A DNA stretch of 26,168 nucleotides from DASWHR01 sp036398095 (GTDB lineage Bacteria > Actinomycetota > AC-67): the NCBI GenBank assembly GCA_036398095.1, contig DASWHR010000133.1, positions 1 through 26,168 of the forward strand, read 5' to 3'. The notes below the pieces were generated by a model, which was not told the origin of the DNA, made no database searches, and saw nothing but the letters and a program-made list of their open reading frames with translations. Below, in pieces: positions 7,930-17,323 of this stretch; position 1 is the stretch's first letter; every line of letters starts with the position of its first letter. The position numbers and the translations under genes are program-made.

Positions 7930-8287
7930 GAGTTCTCACGAGCTGCTCGACGATCTCGGCGATGACCGCGCGGATCTTGGGGTCATCGACCGAGCGGGAG
8001 CGGTTCTTCTGGCTCGGTCGGAGGTTGATCATTGAGTCGTACTCGAGCCAGTTCTCGGTGCCGTGCTCCGCGGGGTAGAGGTTAATGCCCCAGAGGTTCG
8101 GCTGCTTCGATCCCTTCTCAATCAAGAACTGTTCTTCGTCGGCGTGGAGTTCGCCGCCGATCGCCATAACGCGCTGGTCGATGTCGACCACGGCTTTGAC
8201 GAGATCGCCGAACGAATCTTCGGCCATTTCCGTTAGCCCGTCGACGCTGACGGGCTCTGCGGCGGAAACAAGGCGAATCGTAGTCAA
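7922..8287 (-). CDS. DUF5674 family protein
   Basis: 121 residues. It carries the signature segments I associate with DUF5674: GDLVKAVVDIDQRVMAIGGELHADEE (27–52), LWGINLYP (65–72), DSMINLRP (84–91) and the basic NRSRSVDDP loop (95–103). The family is small, soluble and of unknown function. The conserved HADEE and DSMIN acidic/His residues could form a metal or nucleotide site, which is inference only. Start: TTG 8287 with GGGAGA at 8293–8298 and about 5 nt spacing. It is first in a two-gene unit with the helical protein at 7591–7929. An exact AGGAGGTGA lies further upstream at 8331–8339 and does not fit this start (see the separate entry). Confidence 0.75.
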   Translation of the reverse strand: MTTIRLVSAAEPVSVDGLTEMAEDSFGDLVKAVVDIDQRVMAIGGELHADEEQFLIEKGSKQPNLWGINLYPAEHGTENWLEYDSMINLRPSQKNRSRSVDDPKIRAVIAEIVEQLVRTHG

Positions 8288-8298
8288 GGAAGTCTCCC

Positions 8299-8339
8299 TT
8301 AATGGCGTGCGACGATCATATCTCGGATGGTCACCTCCT
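8299..8339 (-). promoter_or_regulatory. Strong upstream ribosome-binding site and possible mini-ORF before the DUF5674 gene
   Basis: On the minus strand AGGAGGTGA (8339–8331) is a perfect complement to the 16S 3' end, yet lies 43 nt upstream of the DUF5674 start. Downstream of it is ATG 8319 with a six-codon frame (MIVARH) ending TAA at 8299, directly before the GGGAGA used by DUF5674. This could be a translated leader that couples ribosome entry. The spacing of the strong site to ATG 8319 is long (about 14 nt from its GGAGG core), so function is unproven. Confidence 0.3.
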
Positions 8340-8357
8340 ATGCTTGCGTCGCGCGGG

Positions 8358-8858
8358 TCAGGCGAGCCGCGGCAGGTTTGCCGACACGTTTACCAACGTT
8401 ACTCCCGCTTCCGTGAGGGTGTGCGCGTAGACCAGCCGTGCGGGCTGCACCGTGACGACGATCCTGTCTACGACCTGTTTGCCGTTGCAGAGCCGGTACG
8501 TGCTTTGGAGCGTGTAGGTCGAGCCGGATTGGTTCAGCGTGAACGGCGCTCCCGTCGAGATCGAGATGCCCGGCAGACACTGCTGCACCGGGGGATACGG
8601 CGTGGTGTCGGCTTCGTATTGGAACGTGAGCATGCCGATGGCGCACGCTTCCACGCCCGGGTTTCCCGAACCCCACGTCTCGGTAACGGCGGCCTGGTTG
8701 CTGCGCACGTTGAACGTGACGGCGAGCGGCGCGGTGCAGGTCACCGTCGAGTACTTGAGCGTGCCGGTTCCTTGCGCGGCGGCGGCCACGTCCGTCGCGG
8801 CGCCTGCGGACCCTGCTCCGAATACGGCGATGGCAAGCGCGATGAAGAGCTTCCTCAT
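8358..8858 (-). CDS. Secreted hypothetical protein
   Basis: 166 residues from ATG 8858, chosen because GGGAGGA stands 5 nt upstream and the next residues are a textbook signal peptide (MRKLFIALAIAVFGAGSAGAA). The open frame extends upstream to 8915, but those residues are Arg/Ala-rich filler. The mature part is beta-rich, with Thr/Ser/Val alternation and four cysteines (TVTC, VEACA, QQCLPG, RLCNG) that could form two disulfides. No family is recognised. It looks like an immunoglobulin-like or other beta-sandwich exported protein. It lies 84 nt downstream of the crotonase gene on the same strand and may be the tail of that unit, though it has its own strong ribosome-binding site. Confidence 0.7.
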   Translation of the reverse strand: MRKLFIALAIAVFGAGSAGAATDVAAAAQGTGTLKYSTVTCTAPLAVTFNVRSNQAAVTETWGSGNPGVEACAIGMLTFQYEADTTPYPPVQQCLPGISISTGAPFTLNQSGSTYTLQSTYRLCNGKQVVDRIVVTVQPARLVYAHTLTEAGVTLVNVSANLPRLA

Positions 8859-8942
8859 GACGATCCTCCCTGGCCTTCCCTGGCGAGCGGCGGCCCGAGC
8901 CGGGCGCGCTACCAATCACGACACTCGCGGGGGGACGCTCTT

Positions 8943-9644
8943 TCACCGCCGGCGGAACAAGGAAGTGTGGAAAATTCGCATCTCCGCATCCAGCGCGGTT
9001 CGGATCGCCGGGTCGGCGGCCTCGATCATCAGCCGTTTGGATCCTTCCAAGCCGGACACGGGGTTCTTCGCCAGCAGCGCGGCGAGCTCCATCGCGCGGG
9101 CGACCGGGTCGGGCGCGATCTCCATCACCAGGCCCCAGGCGAACGCGGTGGACGCGTCGATCGTCTCACCGGTGAACGCCATCCGGCGCGCGAGCTGGTC
9201 GGGGAGCACGCGCATCAGCGTCCCCCACGACGAGGCGAAGCCGAGCGAGACCTCGGGCATGCCGAAGGTCGCGTCGGGGCCGGCGATGCGAATGTCGGAC
9301 AGCGCCGCCAGGCCGAAGCCGGCCGCGAGCGCCGGTCCGTTGATCGCGGCGATCACCGGCTTGGGGATCGTTCGCAGCGACTCGAACAAGCCGTAGGACG
9401 ACTCGAAGAGCGCTCGCCGGTTGTCGTCGTCGCCGCCGAACTGGGTGGTGTCCATTCCGGCGCAGAACGCGCTGCCGGCTCCGGTCAGCACCACGACGCC
9501 GACGTCGGGGTCGGTGCCGAGCCGCGCGAACGTCGTCGCGAGCGCGCGGCGCAGATCGATGTGGAGCGCGTTGCGTTTGGCCGGTCGGTTGATCGTCACC
9601 ACGCGGACCGCTCCGTCCGCGGCGACAATGATCTCGTCGCTCAT
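8943..9644 (-). CDS. Crotonase-family protein (enoyl-CoA hydratase/isomerase-like)
   Basis: 233 residues, start ATG 9644, overlapping the peptidase stop by 4 nt (ATGA), hence translationally coupled. Family features: NRPAKRNAL (19–27), the first oxyanion-hole segment SAFCAGMD (58–65), the second NGPALAAGFGLAALSDIRIA (102–121), and FGMPEVSLG (127–135). Aligned to rat mitochondrial hydratase, Glu164 corresponds to Glu131, but the position of Glu144 is Gly111, and the PGxGG loop after PEV is FASSWGT. A single glutamate is more like enoyl-CoA isomerases or other crotonase-fold enzymes than a true hydratase. It should bind an acyl-CoA and stabilise an enolate in the cytoplasm; the exact reaction is not predictable. 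The frame upstream of 9644 is a shadow of the peptidase gene. Confidence 0.85.
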   Translation of the reverse strand: MSDEIIVAADGAVRVVTINRPAKRNALHIDLRRALATTFARLGTDPDVGVVVLTGAGSAFCAGMDTTQFGGDDDNRRALFESSYGLFESLRTIPKPVIAAINGPALAAGFGLAALSDIRIAGPDATFGMPEVSLGFASSWGTLMRVLPDQLARRMAFTGETIDASTAFAWGLVMEIAPDPVARAMELAALLAKNPVSGLEGSKRLMIEAADPAIRTALDAEMRIFHTSLFRRR

Positions 9645-11584
9645 GCCGTTCCCGGCCTCAGATATCGGGCGAACCATTCCAGGATGATCTCGAATCGCTG
9701 CACGCGGTGCACGGGCGATCCGGATCGCGACAGCTCGTGGCTCTCCGCCGGGAAGCGCACCATCTCGACATCCCGCTTGGCGAGTCGCAGGATCGTGAAC
9801 AGATCTTCCGCCTGACCGACCGGGCAGCGAAGATCGTCCTCGGAATGAAGGATCAGCAGTGGCGTGGTGATGCCGGCCGCGTAGGTCGACGGGGACATCT
9901 TCAGGTACGCCTGGGGATCTTCGAACCAGGTCGAGCCGAACTCGCCCTTGAACATCCAGCCCAGATCGGCGGAGCCGCCTTCCAAGATGAAGTTGTTGGC
10001 GGAACGCTCCGAGCACGCCGCGCTGAACCGGTTCGTGTGCCCCACGATCCACGAAGTCATGAAGCCGCCGTAGGAGCCGCCGAGCACGCCCGTGCGTTCG
10101 GGATCGACAAAGTCGTAGCGCCGCTCGGCTTCGTCCATCACGGCCATCAGGTCCTCGAAGTCCACCGTTCCCCATCCCGAGCCTTCCGCCGGCCGGATGG
10201 CGCGGCCCCACGCCTCGGCGTAGCCGGACGATCCGCGCGGATTGGAATACACGACCGCGTAGCCGGCCGCCGATTGGACGTGGAACTCATCGAAGAACCG
10301 ATTGCCATACTGAGAGAACGGCCCGCCGTGAATGTTCAGCAGCGTCGGGTAGTGCCGTCCGGGCGCGAAGTCGCGGGGCCGGATGATCCATGCTTCGACC
10401 TCGGAGCCGTCCGCGGACGTCGCGGTGAACCGCTCGGGCGCCTGCGGGCGAAGCCGCTCGACGAGCGCGTCGCCGACGCGGGTGAGCCGCTCGTCGCCGC
10501 GGAAGATCTCGGGCATCGTCGTCGCCGTCGCGGCTGCGTGAATGATCGTTCCGCCCGCGACGTCGACGCCGGTCAGCATCAGGTCTCCTTCGACGACCGG
10601 CTCGGGCTTGCCCGACCCGTCCGCGCGAACGCGCCAAAGCGATGTGTTTCCCCGATCCTCGATCGCGAACAGCACATCCTCGCCGTCCCAGATCGGTTCG
10701 CGCAGCGGCGGGTAGGGCCCGCAGTTCCGGTCGAGCGATCCGGTCAGGACGGTTCGTTGCTTCGTCGCGAGGTCGACGACGGCGATCTGGGTGTGGCGCG
10801 GATCGTCGAAGACGGCCGGATACAGGTGATAGGCGATGCGCGTGCCGTCCGGCGACCACGACGGCGACGATGCCGCGCCGTCGGAGGCCGTGAGCTTTTC
10901 GGGCGTGCCGCCGGTCGCGTCCATGAGGTAGAGGTCGCGGACGGCGTCTGTGTCCCAGTCGTCGTCGCGGGCAGACGAGAACGCGATGCGCGTTCCGTCG
11001 GGCGACCAGCGAGGATCGGCGTGTTCGAAGTCGCCGTCGGTGATCTGCGCCGGCTCGGAGGCTCCGCCGGCCGCGACGGTGAACAGGTGCTGGCGGCGAT
11101 CGCCCGTCCATCCGACCGAATCCAGTTTGAACAGCAGCCGGGTGAATCGCCGCGGGGCGCGCCGGCGCTCGTCGTCTTGTTCGTAGGCCGGATCGGGAAC
11201 GCGCGAAACGAACAGCAGCGTTGCCCCGTCCGGCGACCACGACGGGTCTTCGACGCTTTCTTTCAGGTCGGTGAGCCTCTCGGGCTCTCCTCCGGAGAAC
11301 GGCATGACGTAGAGCTGCGCCTTGGGATCCTTGGATTGGCCTCGCGTGGACGTGAACGCCAGCCGAGAGCCGTCGGGAGACCATCGAGGCGAGCCATCGC
11401 GATGCGCGCCCGAGGTGAAGCGGCGCGGCGGGCTGCTGCCGTCGGCGGCGGCGAGCCAGATCGCGCTTCGATACTCGTTGTCGTCGCGATCGATCGACCA
11501 GACCGTGTAGGCGACGGTGCGGCCGTCCGGGGAGAGCCGCGGGTCGTCGGCTCCGGTCAAGTCGTAGACGTTCTCCGGTTTCAT
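9641..11584 (-). CDS. S9 family prolyl-oligopeptidase-type serine peptidase
   Basis: 647 residues from ATG 11584 (GGAAGA about 5 nt upstream). The N-terminal two thirds is a beta-propeller with repeated W/RxSPDG motifs (residues 18–21, 69–72, 117–120, 194–197, 243–246). The C-terminal alpha/beta-hydrolase domain has NIHGGP (417–422), nucleophile Ser504 in GGSYGG, acid Asp584 in HSEDDLRCP and base His616 in ESHELSR, all as in acylaminoacyl-peptidase/S9C enzymes. No signal peptide is seen, so it is probably a cytoplasmic peptidase trimming short or N-blocked peptides. Length and motifs are complete. The open frame extends far upstream only because leuS is GC-rich on the other strand. It is divergent from leuS across 126 bp and is followed by the coupled crotonase gene; no shared pathway is obvious. 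Confidence 0.92.
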   Translation of the reverse strand: MKPENVYDLTGADDPRLSPDGRTVAYTVWSIDRDDNEYRSAIWLAAADGSSPPRRFTSGAHRDGSPRWSPDGSRLAFTSTRGQSKDPKAQLYVMPFSGGEPERLTDLKESVEDPSWSPDGATLLFVSRVPDPAYEQDDERRRAPRRFTRLLFKLDSVGWTGDRRQHLFTVAAGGASEPAQITDGDFEHADPRWSPDGTRIAFSSARDDDWDTDAVRDLYLMDATGGTPEKLTASDGAASSPSWSPDGTRIAYHLYPAVFDDPRHTQIAVVDLATKQRTVLTGSLDRNCGPYPPLREPIWDGEDVLFAIEDRGNTSLWRVRADGSGKPEPVVEGDLMLTGVDVAGGTIIHAAATATTMPEIFRGDERLTRVGDALVERLRPQAPERFTATSADGSEVEAWIIRPRDFAPGRHYPTLLNIHGGPFSQYGNRFFDEFHVQSAAGYAVVYSNPRGSSGYAEAWGRAIRPAEGSGWGTVDFEDLMAVMDEAERRYDFVDPERTGVLGGSYGGFMTSWIVGHTNRFSAACSERSANNFILEGGSADLGWMFKGEFGSTWFEDPQAYLKMSPSTYAAGITTPLLILHSEDDLRCPVGQAEDLFTILRLAKRDVEMVRFPAESHELSRSGSPVHRVQRFEIILEWFARYLRPGTA

Positions 11585-11645
11585 CGTATCTTCCGTTTCT
11601 CCGTCGGTTCGGGGCGCCCCGGGCCGGAGCGCCCTCCGGGCGGTC

Positions 11646-11701
11646 ACTCTATCGGCATGCCCGCGAATGGGCCGTGAATCGCCGGACTGCTCCGCTACAC
11701 T
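11646..11701. promoter_or_regulatory. Divergent promoter region, S9 peptidase / leuS
   Basis: In the 126-bp gap, TACACT at 11696–11701 on the plus strand lies 9 nt before the leuS ATG, which has no Shine-Dalgarno. This fits a −10 box giving a leaderless or nearly leaderless mRNA. On the minus strand TAGAGT (11651–11646) lies 61 nt before the peptidase start and could be its −10. GC-rich palindromes such as CGGGGCGCCCCG sit between it and the peptidase start. No convincing −35 is seen for either. Confidence 0.4.
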
Positions 11702-11710
11702 GGCGCGATC

Positions 11711-14170
<2,460 letters not shown>

Positions 14171-14172
14171 CC

Positions 14173-15189
14173 GTGGGTGCCGGCCACGCGCATCCGGCGG
14201 CGCTGACCGGCGCCGAAGGAACGCGCGCCGGGCTTCGGGCGATCTGGATCGCCGCGATCGCGTTGGGCGTGTCGGCGGTGGCGCGTTTGGTGGTCGCCTT
14301 CCTGTCGGGCAGCGTCGGTTTGCTCGCCGCCGGCCTGGACGATCTGGGCGATGTGCTCACCACGATCGCGCTGTCGATCGCGTTCGTCGCGTCACGCCGC
14401 GCCGCCGACCGCCGCTATACGTTCGGCTATCAGCGCTTCGAGGACCTGTCGGGTGTGCTGGTTGTTCTGGTCATCTGGTCGAGCGCTGCGTATGCGACCT
14501 TCGAAGCGGTGCGTAAACTGGGCGGCGATCATGCGGTCGACCGGATCGGGCTCGCGATTGTCGCTGCCGCGGCGGGCTTGATCGCAAACGGATTCGCCGG
14601 CTTCTACAAGATCGGCGTCGGAAAGCGAATCGGTTCGCAGCCGCTCATCGCCGACGGCAAGCATGCGCTGACCGACGGCATCGCGTCCATCGCCGCCGTC
14701 GCCGGGTTGCTGGGCGTGCGCAGTGGAGCCGAATGGGCCGACCCGGTCGCCGCACTTGTGGTCGTGCTGGCGATCGTGTGGGTCGCGATCCAGGCGACGC
14801 GCAACGTGCTGCGCCACCTGCTCGACGCCGTGGATCCCGCTGTGATCGACACGATTGAAGGCATCGCGCGGCGAATGCCGGGCGTCGAGGCGGTCGGCCG
14901 GTGCCAGGCGCGCTGGGCCGGACGGTCGCTGTACGTGTCGCTGACCATCGCGGTGGACGAGCACATGACCATCGCCGACGCGCACGATGTCGCCGAGCAT
15001 CTGCATCATCAGATCCTGCACGACATGCCCGGCGTCGCTCAGGTTGACGTGCATCTTGACCCGGGCGAGCCGCACGGGCCGGACGCGCACGATCACACGG
15101 CGGCCCATGCCGCACAGGAGCGCGGCGAGCACGTCCACAGCACGCATCATGAGGACGAGCCCGCGGATGGACCCACGCACGAGCACTGA
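14173..15189 (+). CDS. Cation diffusion facilitator (CDF) family efflux transporter
   Basis: 338 residues from GTG 14173, 2 nt after the leuS stop and without its own Shine-Dalgarno, so probably expressed by coupling. The six-helix CDF core is visible. The metal site in TM2 is Asp56-xxx-Asp60 (GLDDLGD) and in TM5 His164-xxx-Asp168 (GKHALTD), the DxxxD/HxxxD set of E. coli YiiP (Zn/Fe/Cd-proton antiport). A cytoplasmic C-terminal domain (about 215–300) has VDEHMTIADAHDVAEHLHHQI and VDVHLDPGEPH, and the protein ends in a His/Asp/Glu-rich tail (HDHTAAHAAQERGEHVHSTHHEDE). It should export divalent metal from the cytoplasm in exchange for protons. The longer open frame back to 13900 is the shadow of leuS. 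It converges on nhaA. Confidence 0.9.
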   Translation: MGAGHAHPAALTGAEGTRAGLRAIWIAAIALGVSAVARLVVAFLSGSVGLLAAGLDDLGDVLTTIALSIAFVASRRAADRRYTFGYQRFEDLSGVLVVLVIWSSAAYATFEAVRKLGGDHAVDRIGLAIVAAAAGLIANGFAGFYKIGVGKRIGSQPLIADGKHALTDGIASIAAVAGLLGVRSGAEWADPVAALVVVLAIVWVAIQATRNVLRHLLDAVDPAVIDTIEGIARRMPGVEAVGRCQARWAGRSLYVSLTIAVDEHMTIADAHDVAEHLHHQILHDMPGVAQVDVHLDPGEPHGPDAHDHTAAHAAQERGEHVHSTHHEDEPADGPTHEH

Positions 15190-15205
15190 GCGACGTTAGT
15201 CGCTC
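15188..15205. terminator. Hairpin spanning both stop codons of convergent genes
   Basis: GAGCGAC (15188–15194), loop GTTA, GTCGCTC (15199–15205) is a perfect 7-bp stem that includes the end of the CDF stop and the whole nhaA stop. Only 6 nt separate the two genes. It could act as a bidirectional terminator or 3'-end stabiliser. There is no T-tract on either side, so factor-independent termination is not assured. Confidence 0.4.
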
Positions 15206-16551
15206 TTGCCGGCCGAGATGCGCAGGAAGGCGACGCCGGCCACGCCGGCGATGAGCGATCCGGTGAGGATGGCGATTTTCGCCTCGTCGAGCAGCGCGCT
15301 CGTCGGAAACGCGAGACCGGCGATGAACAACGACACGGTGAAGCCGATGCCGGCGACGGCGGCGACGGAGACGACCTGACTCCAGCGGGCTCCGGCCGGT
15401 AGTCGCGCGACTTTGAACGTGGTCGCGAGCCACGCGAACAGCGAGATGCCCACGATCTTGCCCACCACGAGCCCGGCGATGACACCGAGCGCGACGCGGC
15501 TGGACGGAAGCGATCCGAACGTGTCGCCGCTGAGCGTGACGCCGGCATTCGCCAGCGCGAACAGCGGCACGATCAGAAACGAGGTCCACGGATGAAGCAT
15601 GTTCTCGAGTCGCGCGAGCGGAGAGATCGCGTCGCGACTAACCCGAGATAGTCCGAGCCAGTGATGGGCGTCGGCGTCGGGCTCGCCCTCTTCCCGATCG
15701 GCGTCGGTCGCGACGTCGCGTGCGGCTTTCACGACCGCGGCGCGCCGCTGGAATGCGGCCGCCGGCGTCAGCAGGCCGAGCGCCACGCCGGCAATGGTCG
15801 CGTGAACGCCCGACTCGAAGACGGCCAGCCAGACGCCGGTGCCGATGATCACGTAGACCGGCAGCGACCGGACGTGCAGACGCTGCAGCACCACGATCAG
15901 CGCGAGCAGCGCGGCCGCGACGCCCAATGCGATCATCGACACGCCACCCGAGTAGAAGATCGCGATGACCAAGATCGCGCCGATGTCGTCCACGATCGCA
16001 AGGGCGAGCAGGAACAGCTTCAGCGACGTCGGCAATCGCCGCCCGGCGATCGCGAGCACGCCGACGGCGAAGGCGATGTCGGTCGCCATCGGGATGCCCC
16101 ATCCGGCCGATCCCGCTCCTCCCGCGTTGAACGCCGCGTAGATCAGCGCCGGACCGATCATCCCGCCGAGCGCTGCGATCGCCGGCAAGGCCGCTGCGCG
16201 CGGGTCGCGCAGCTCGCCGCCGACCAGCTCGCGTTTGATCTCAAGGCCGACGACGAAGAAGAACAGCGCCATCAACGCGTCGTTGATCCAGTGCTGCAAG
16301 TCCTCTTGGATCGCCCACGAGCCGATTCGAATCGTGAATCGCGTGTGCCAGAACGATTCGTAGCTCGACTGCCAGGGTGAGTTTGCCCACACCAGCGCCG
16401 CGACCGTCGCGACGAGCAGCAGAATCCCGCCGGCCGCCTCGAGCTGCAGGAACGCGAGCAGCGGACGCACGACCGTGCGCGGGACCGCCCGCTCGGACTG
16501 GGACCACGTGTGTCGCAGGTGGTCGGGCGAAGGGTTCTTCGGGGCGGTCAT
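15196..16551 (-). CDS. nhaA: Na+/H+ antiporter NhaA
   Basis: 451 residues from ATG 16551 (MTAPKNPSPDHL…). The upstream open frame to 16713 is arginine-rich filler. NhaA hallmarks: LQLEAAGGILLL at the N-terminus, MALFFFVVGLEIKREL (94–109), MATDIAFAVGVLA with Asp158 (E. coli Asp133), and AIVDDIGAILVIAIFY with the paired Asp188-Asp189 (E. coli Asp163-Asp164) that carry Na+ and H+. The distal half has VVGKIVGISLF, holding the conserved helix-X lysine, and GIGFTVSLFIAGLAF. A soluble acidic/His loop (DADREEGEPDADAHHW) between helices is longer than in E. coli. It is an inner-membrane electrogenic exchanger for sodium tolerance and pH homeostasis. It is divergent from comEA across 97 bp. A TAGAAA box lies 10 nt upstream of the start, similar to the TANNNT boxes of neighbouring genes. 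Confidence 0.95.
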   Translation of the reverse strand: MTAPKNPSPDHLRHTWSQSERAVPRTVVRPLLAFLQLEAAGGILLLVATVAALVWANSPWQSSYESFWHTRFTIRIGSWAIQEDLQHWINDALMALFFFVVGLEIKRELVGGELRDPRAAALPAIAALGGMIGPALIYAAFNAGGAGSAGWGIPMATDIAFAVGVLAIAGRRLPTSLKLFLLALAIVDDIGAILVIAIFYSGGVSMIALGVAAALLALIVVLQRLHVRSLPVYVIIGTGVWLAVFESGVHATIAGVALGLLTPAAAFQRRAAVVKAARDVATDADREEGEPDADAHHWLGLSRVSRDAISPLARLENMLHPWTSFLIVPLFALANAGVTLSGDTFGSLPSSRVALGVIAGLVVGKIVGISLFAWLATTFKVARLPAGARWSQVVSVAAVAGIGFTVSLFIAGLAFPTSALLDEAKIAILTGSLIAGVAGVAFLRISAGKSD

Positions 16552-16636
16552 GTGAACCGTCTTTCTATCAGGGCCGCGCGGGTTGCGTCCGGATCTGCTC
16601 TGTCTTCCCGGACGGGACACGGCGCCTTCGGCCCCG

Positions 16637-16642
16637 TAGCGT
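16637..16642 (+). promoter_or_regulatory. Candidate −10 box for comEA
   Basis: TAGCGT lies 6 nt before GTG 16649, and GGGACA stands 17 nt further upstream (16614–16619) as a possible −35. No Shine-Dalgarno precedes the start, so transcription would begin at or within a few nt of the start codon. Confidence 0.35.
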
Positions 16643-16648
16643 CGGTTG

Positions 16649-17323
16649 GTGTCTGTGACGTCCGACACCTCGGCCCTCGAGCCGCTCGGCTGGAGAGAGC
16701 GGCTTGCGCGCATGCTCGAATTCCGGCCGCGCGAGCTGGCTGCGCTCGCGTTGTTGGCGTTGATGGTCGTCGGTGGCGGGGTCTTCGCGTTCGCGCGCGC
16801 GTTGCCGGCGCCGGCCGAGCCGGCCGTTGCGGCGTCCGCCTCGCTCGCGCCGATCGAGACGCCCGCGCCGGACGGCAGCGTCGCCGCGTCGCTGTTCGTG
16901 CACGTCGCCGGCGCGGTGCGCGCGGCCGGTGTCTACGAGTTCCCGGCGGGCGCGCGCGTCGCCGACGCGATTCGTGCGGCCGGCGGCGCGACCGGCGAGG
17001 CGGATGCCAACGCGATCAATCTGGCGCGGCCGCTGACCGACGGGGAGCGGATCTACGTGCCCCGCCGCGGTGAGACTCCGCCGCCCGAGGCCGGCAGCGG
17101 CGGTTCCGGCGGCGGCGGGGGAGCGGGCGGCGGAAAGATCAACATCAACACCGCGTCGGCCCCGCAACTGGAGGAGCTGCCGGGGATCGGGCCGTCGCTT
17201 GCGCAGCGGATCATCGACTATCGCGAAAAGCATGGACCGTTCAAGACGATCCGCGACCTGATGAAGGTGCAAGGGATCGGCGAGAAGAAATTCGCGGCGC
17301 TCGAGGAGTACGTAACGGTATGA
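16649..17323 (+). CDS. comEA: Competence protein ComEA, helix-hairpin-helix DNA receptor
   Basis: 224 residues from GTG 16649. TTG 16646 and GTG 16655 are alternatives. One membrane helix (ELAALALLALMVVGGGVFAF, about 29–48) anchors it, with a short cytoplasmic N-terminus. An extracytoplasmic SLBB domain follows (LFVHVAGAVRAAGVYEFPAGARVADAIRAAGG…, about 82–140), then a Gly/Ser linker (about 145–162), then two helix-hairpin-helix motifs (ININTASAPQLEELPGIGPSLAQRI … LMKVQGIGEKKF, 164–215) that bind dsDNA without sequence specificity. It delivers transforming DNA to ComEC. It overlaps comEC by ATGA (17320–17323). It is complete and of normal length. Confidence 0.95.
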   Translation: MSVTSDTSALEPLGWRERLARMLEFRPRELAALALLALMVVGGGVFAFARALPAPAEPAVAASASLAPIETPAPDGSVAASLFVHVAGAVRAAGVYEFPAGARVADAIRAAGGATGEADANAINLARPLTDGERIYVPRRGETPPPEAGSGGSGGGGGAGGGKININTASAPQLEELPGIGPSLAQRIIDYREKHGPFKTIRDLMKVQGIGEKKFAALEEYVTV

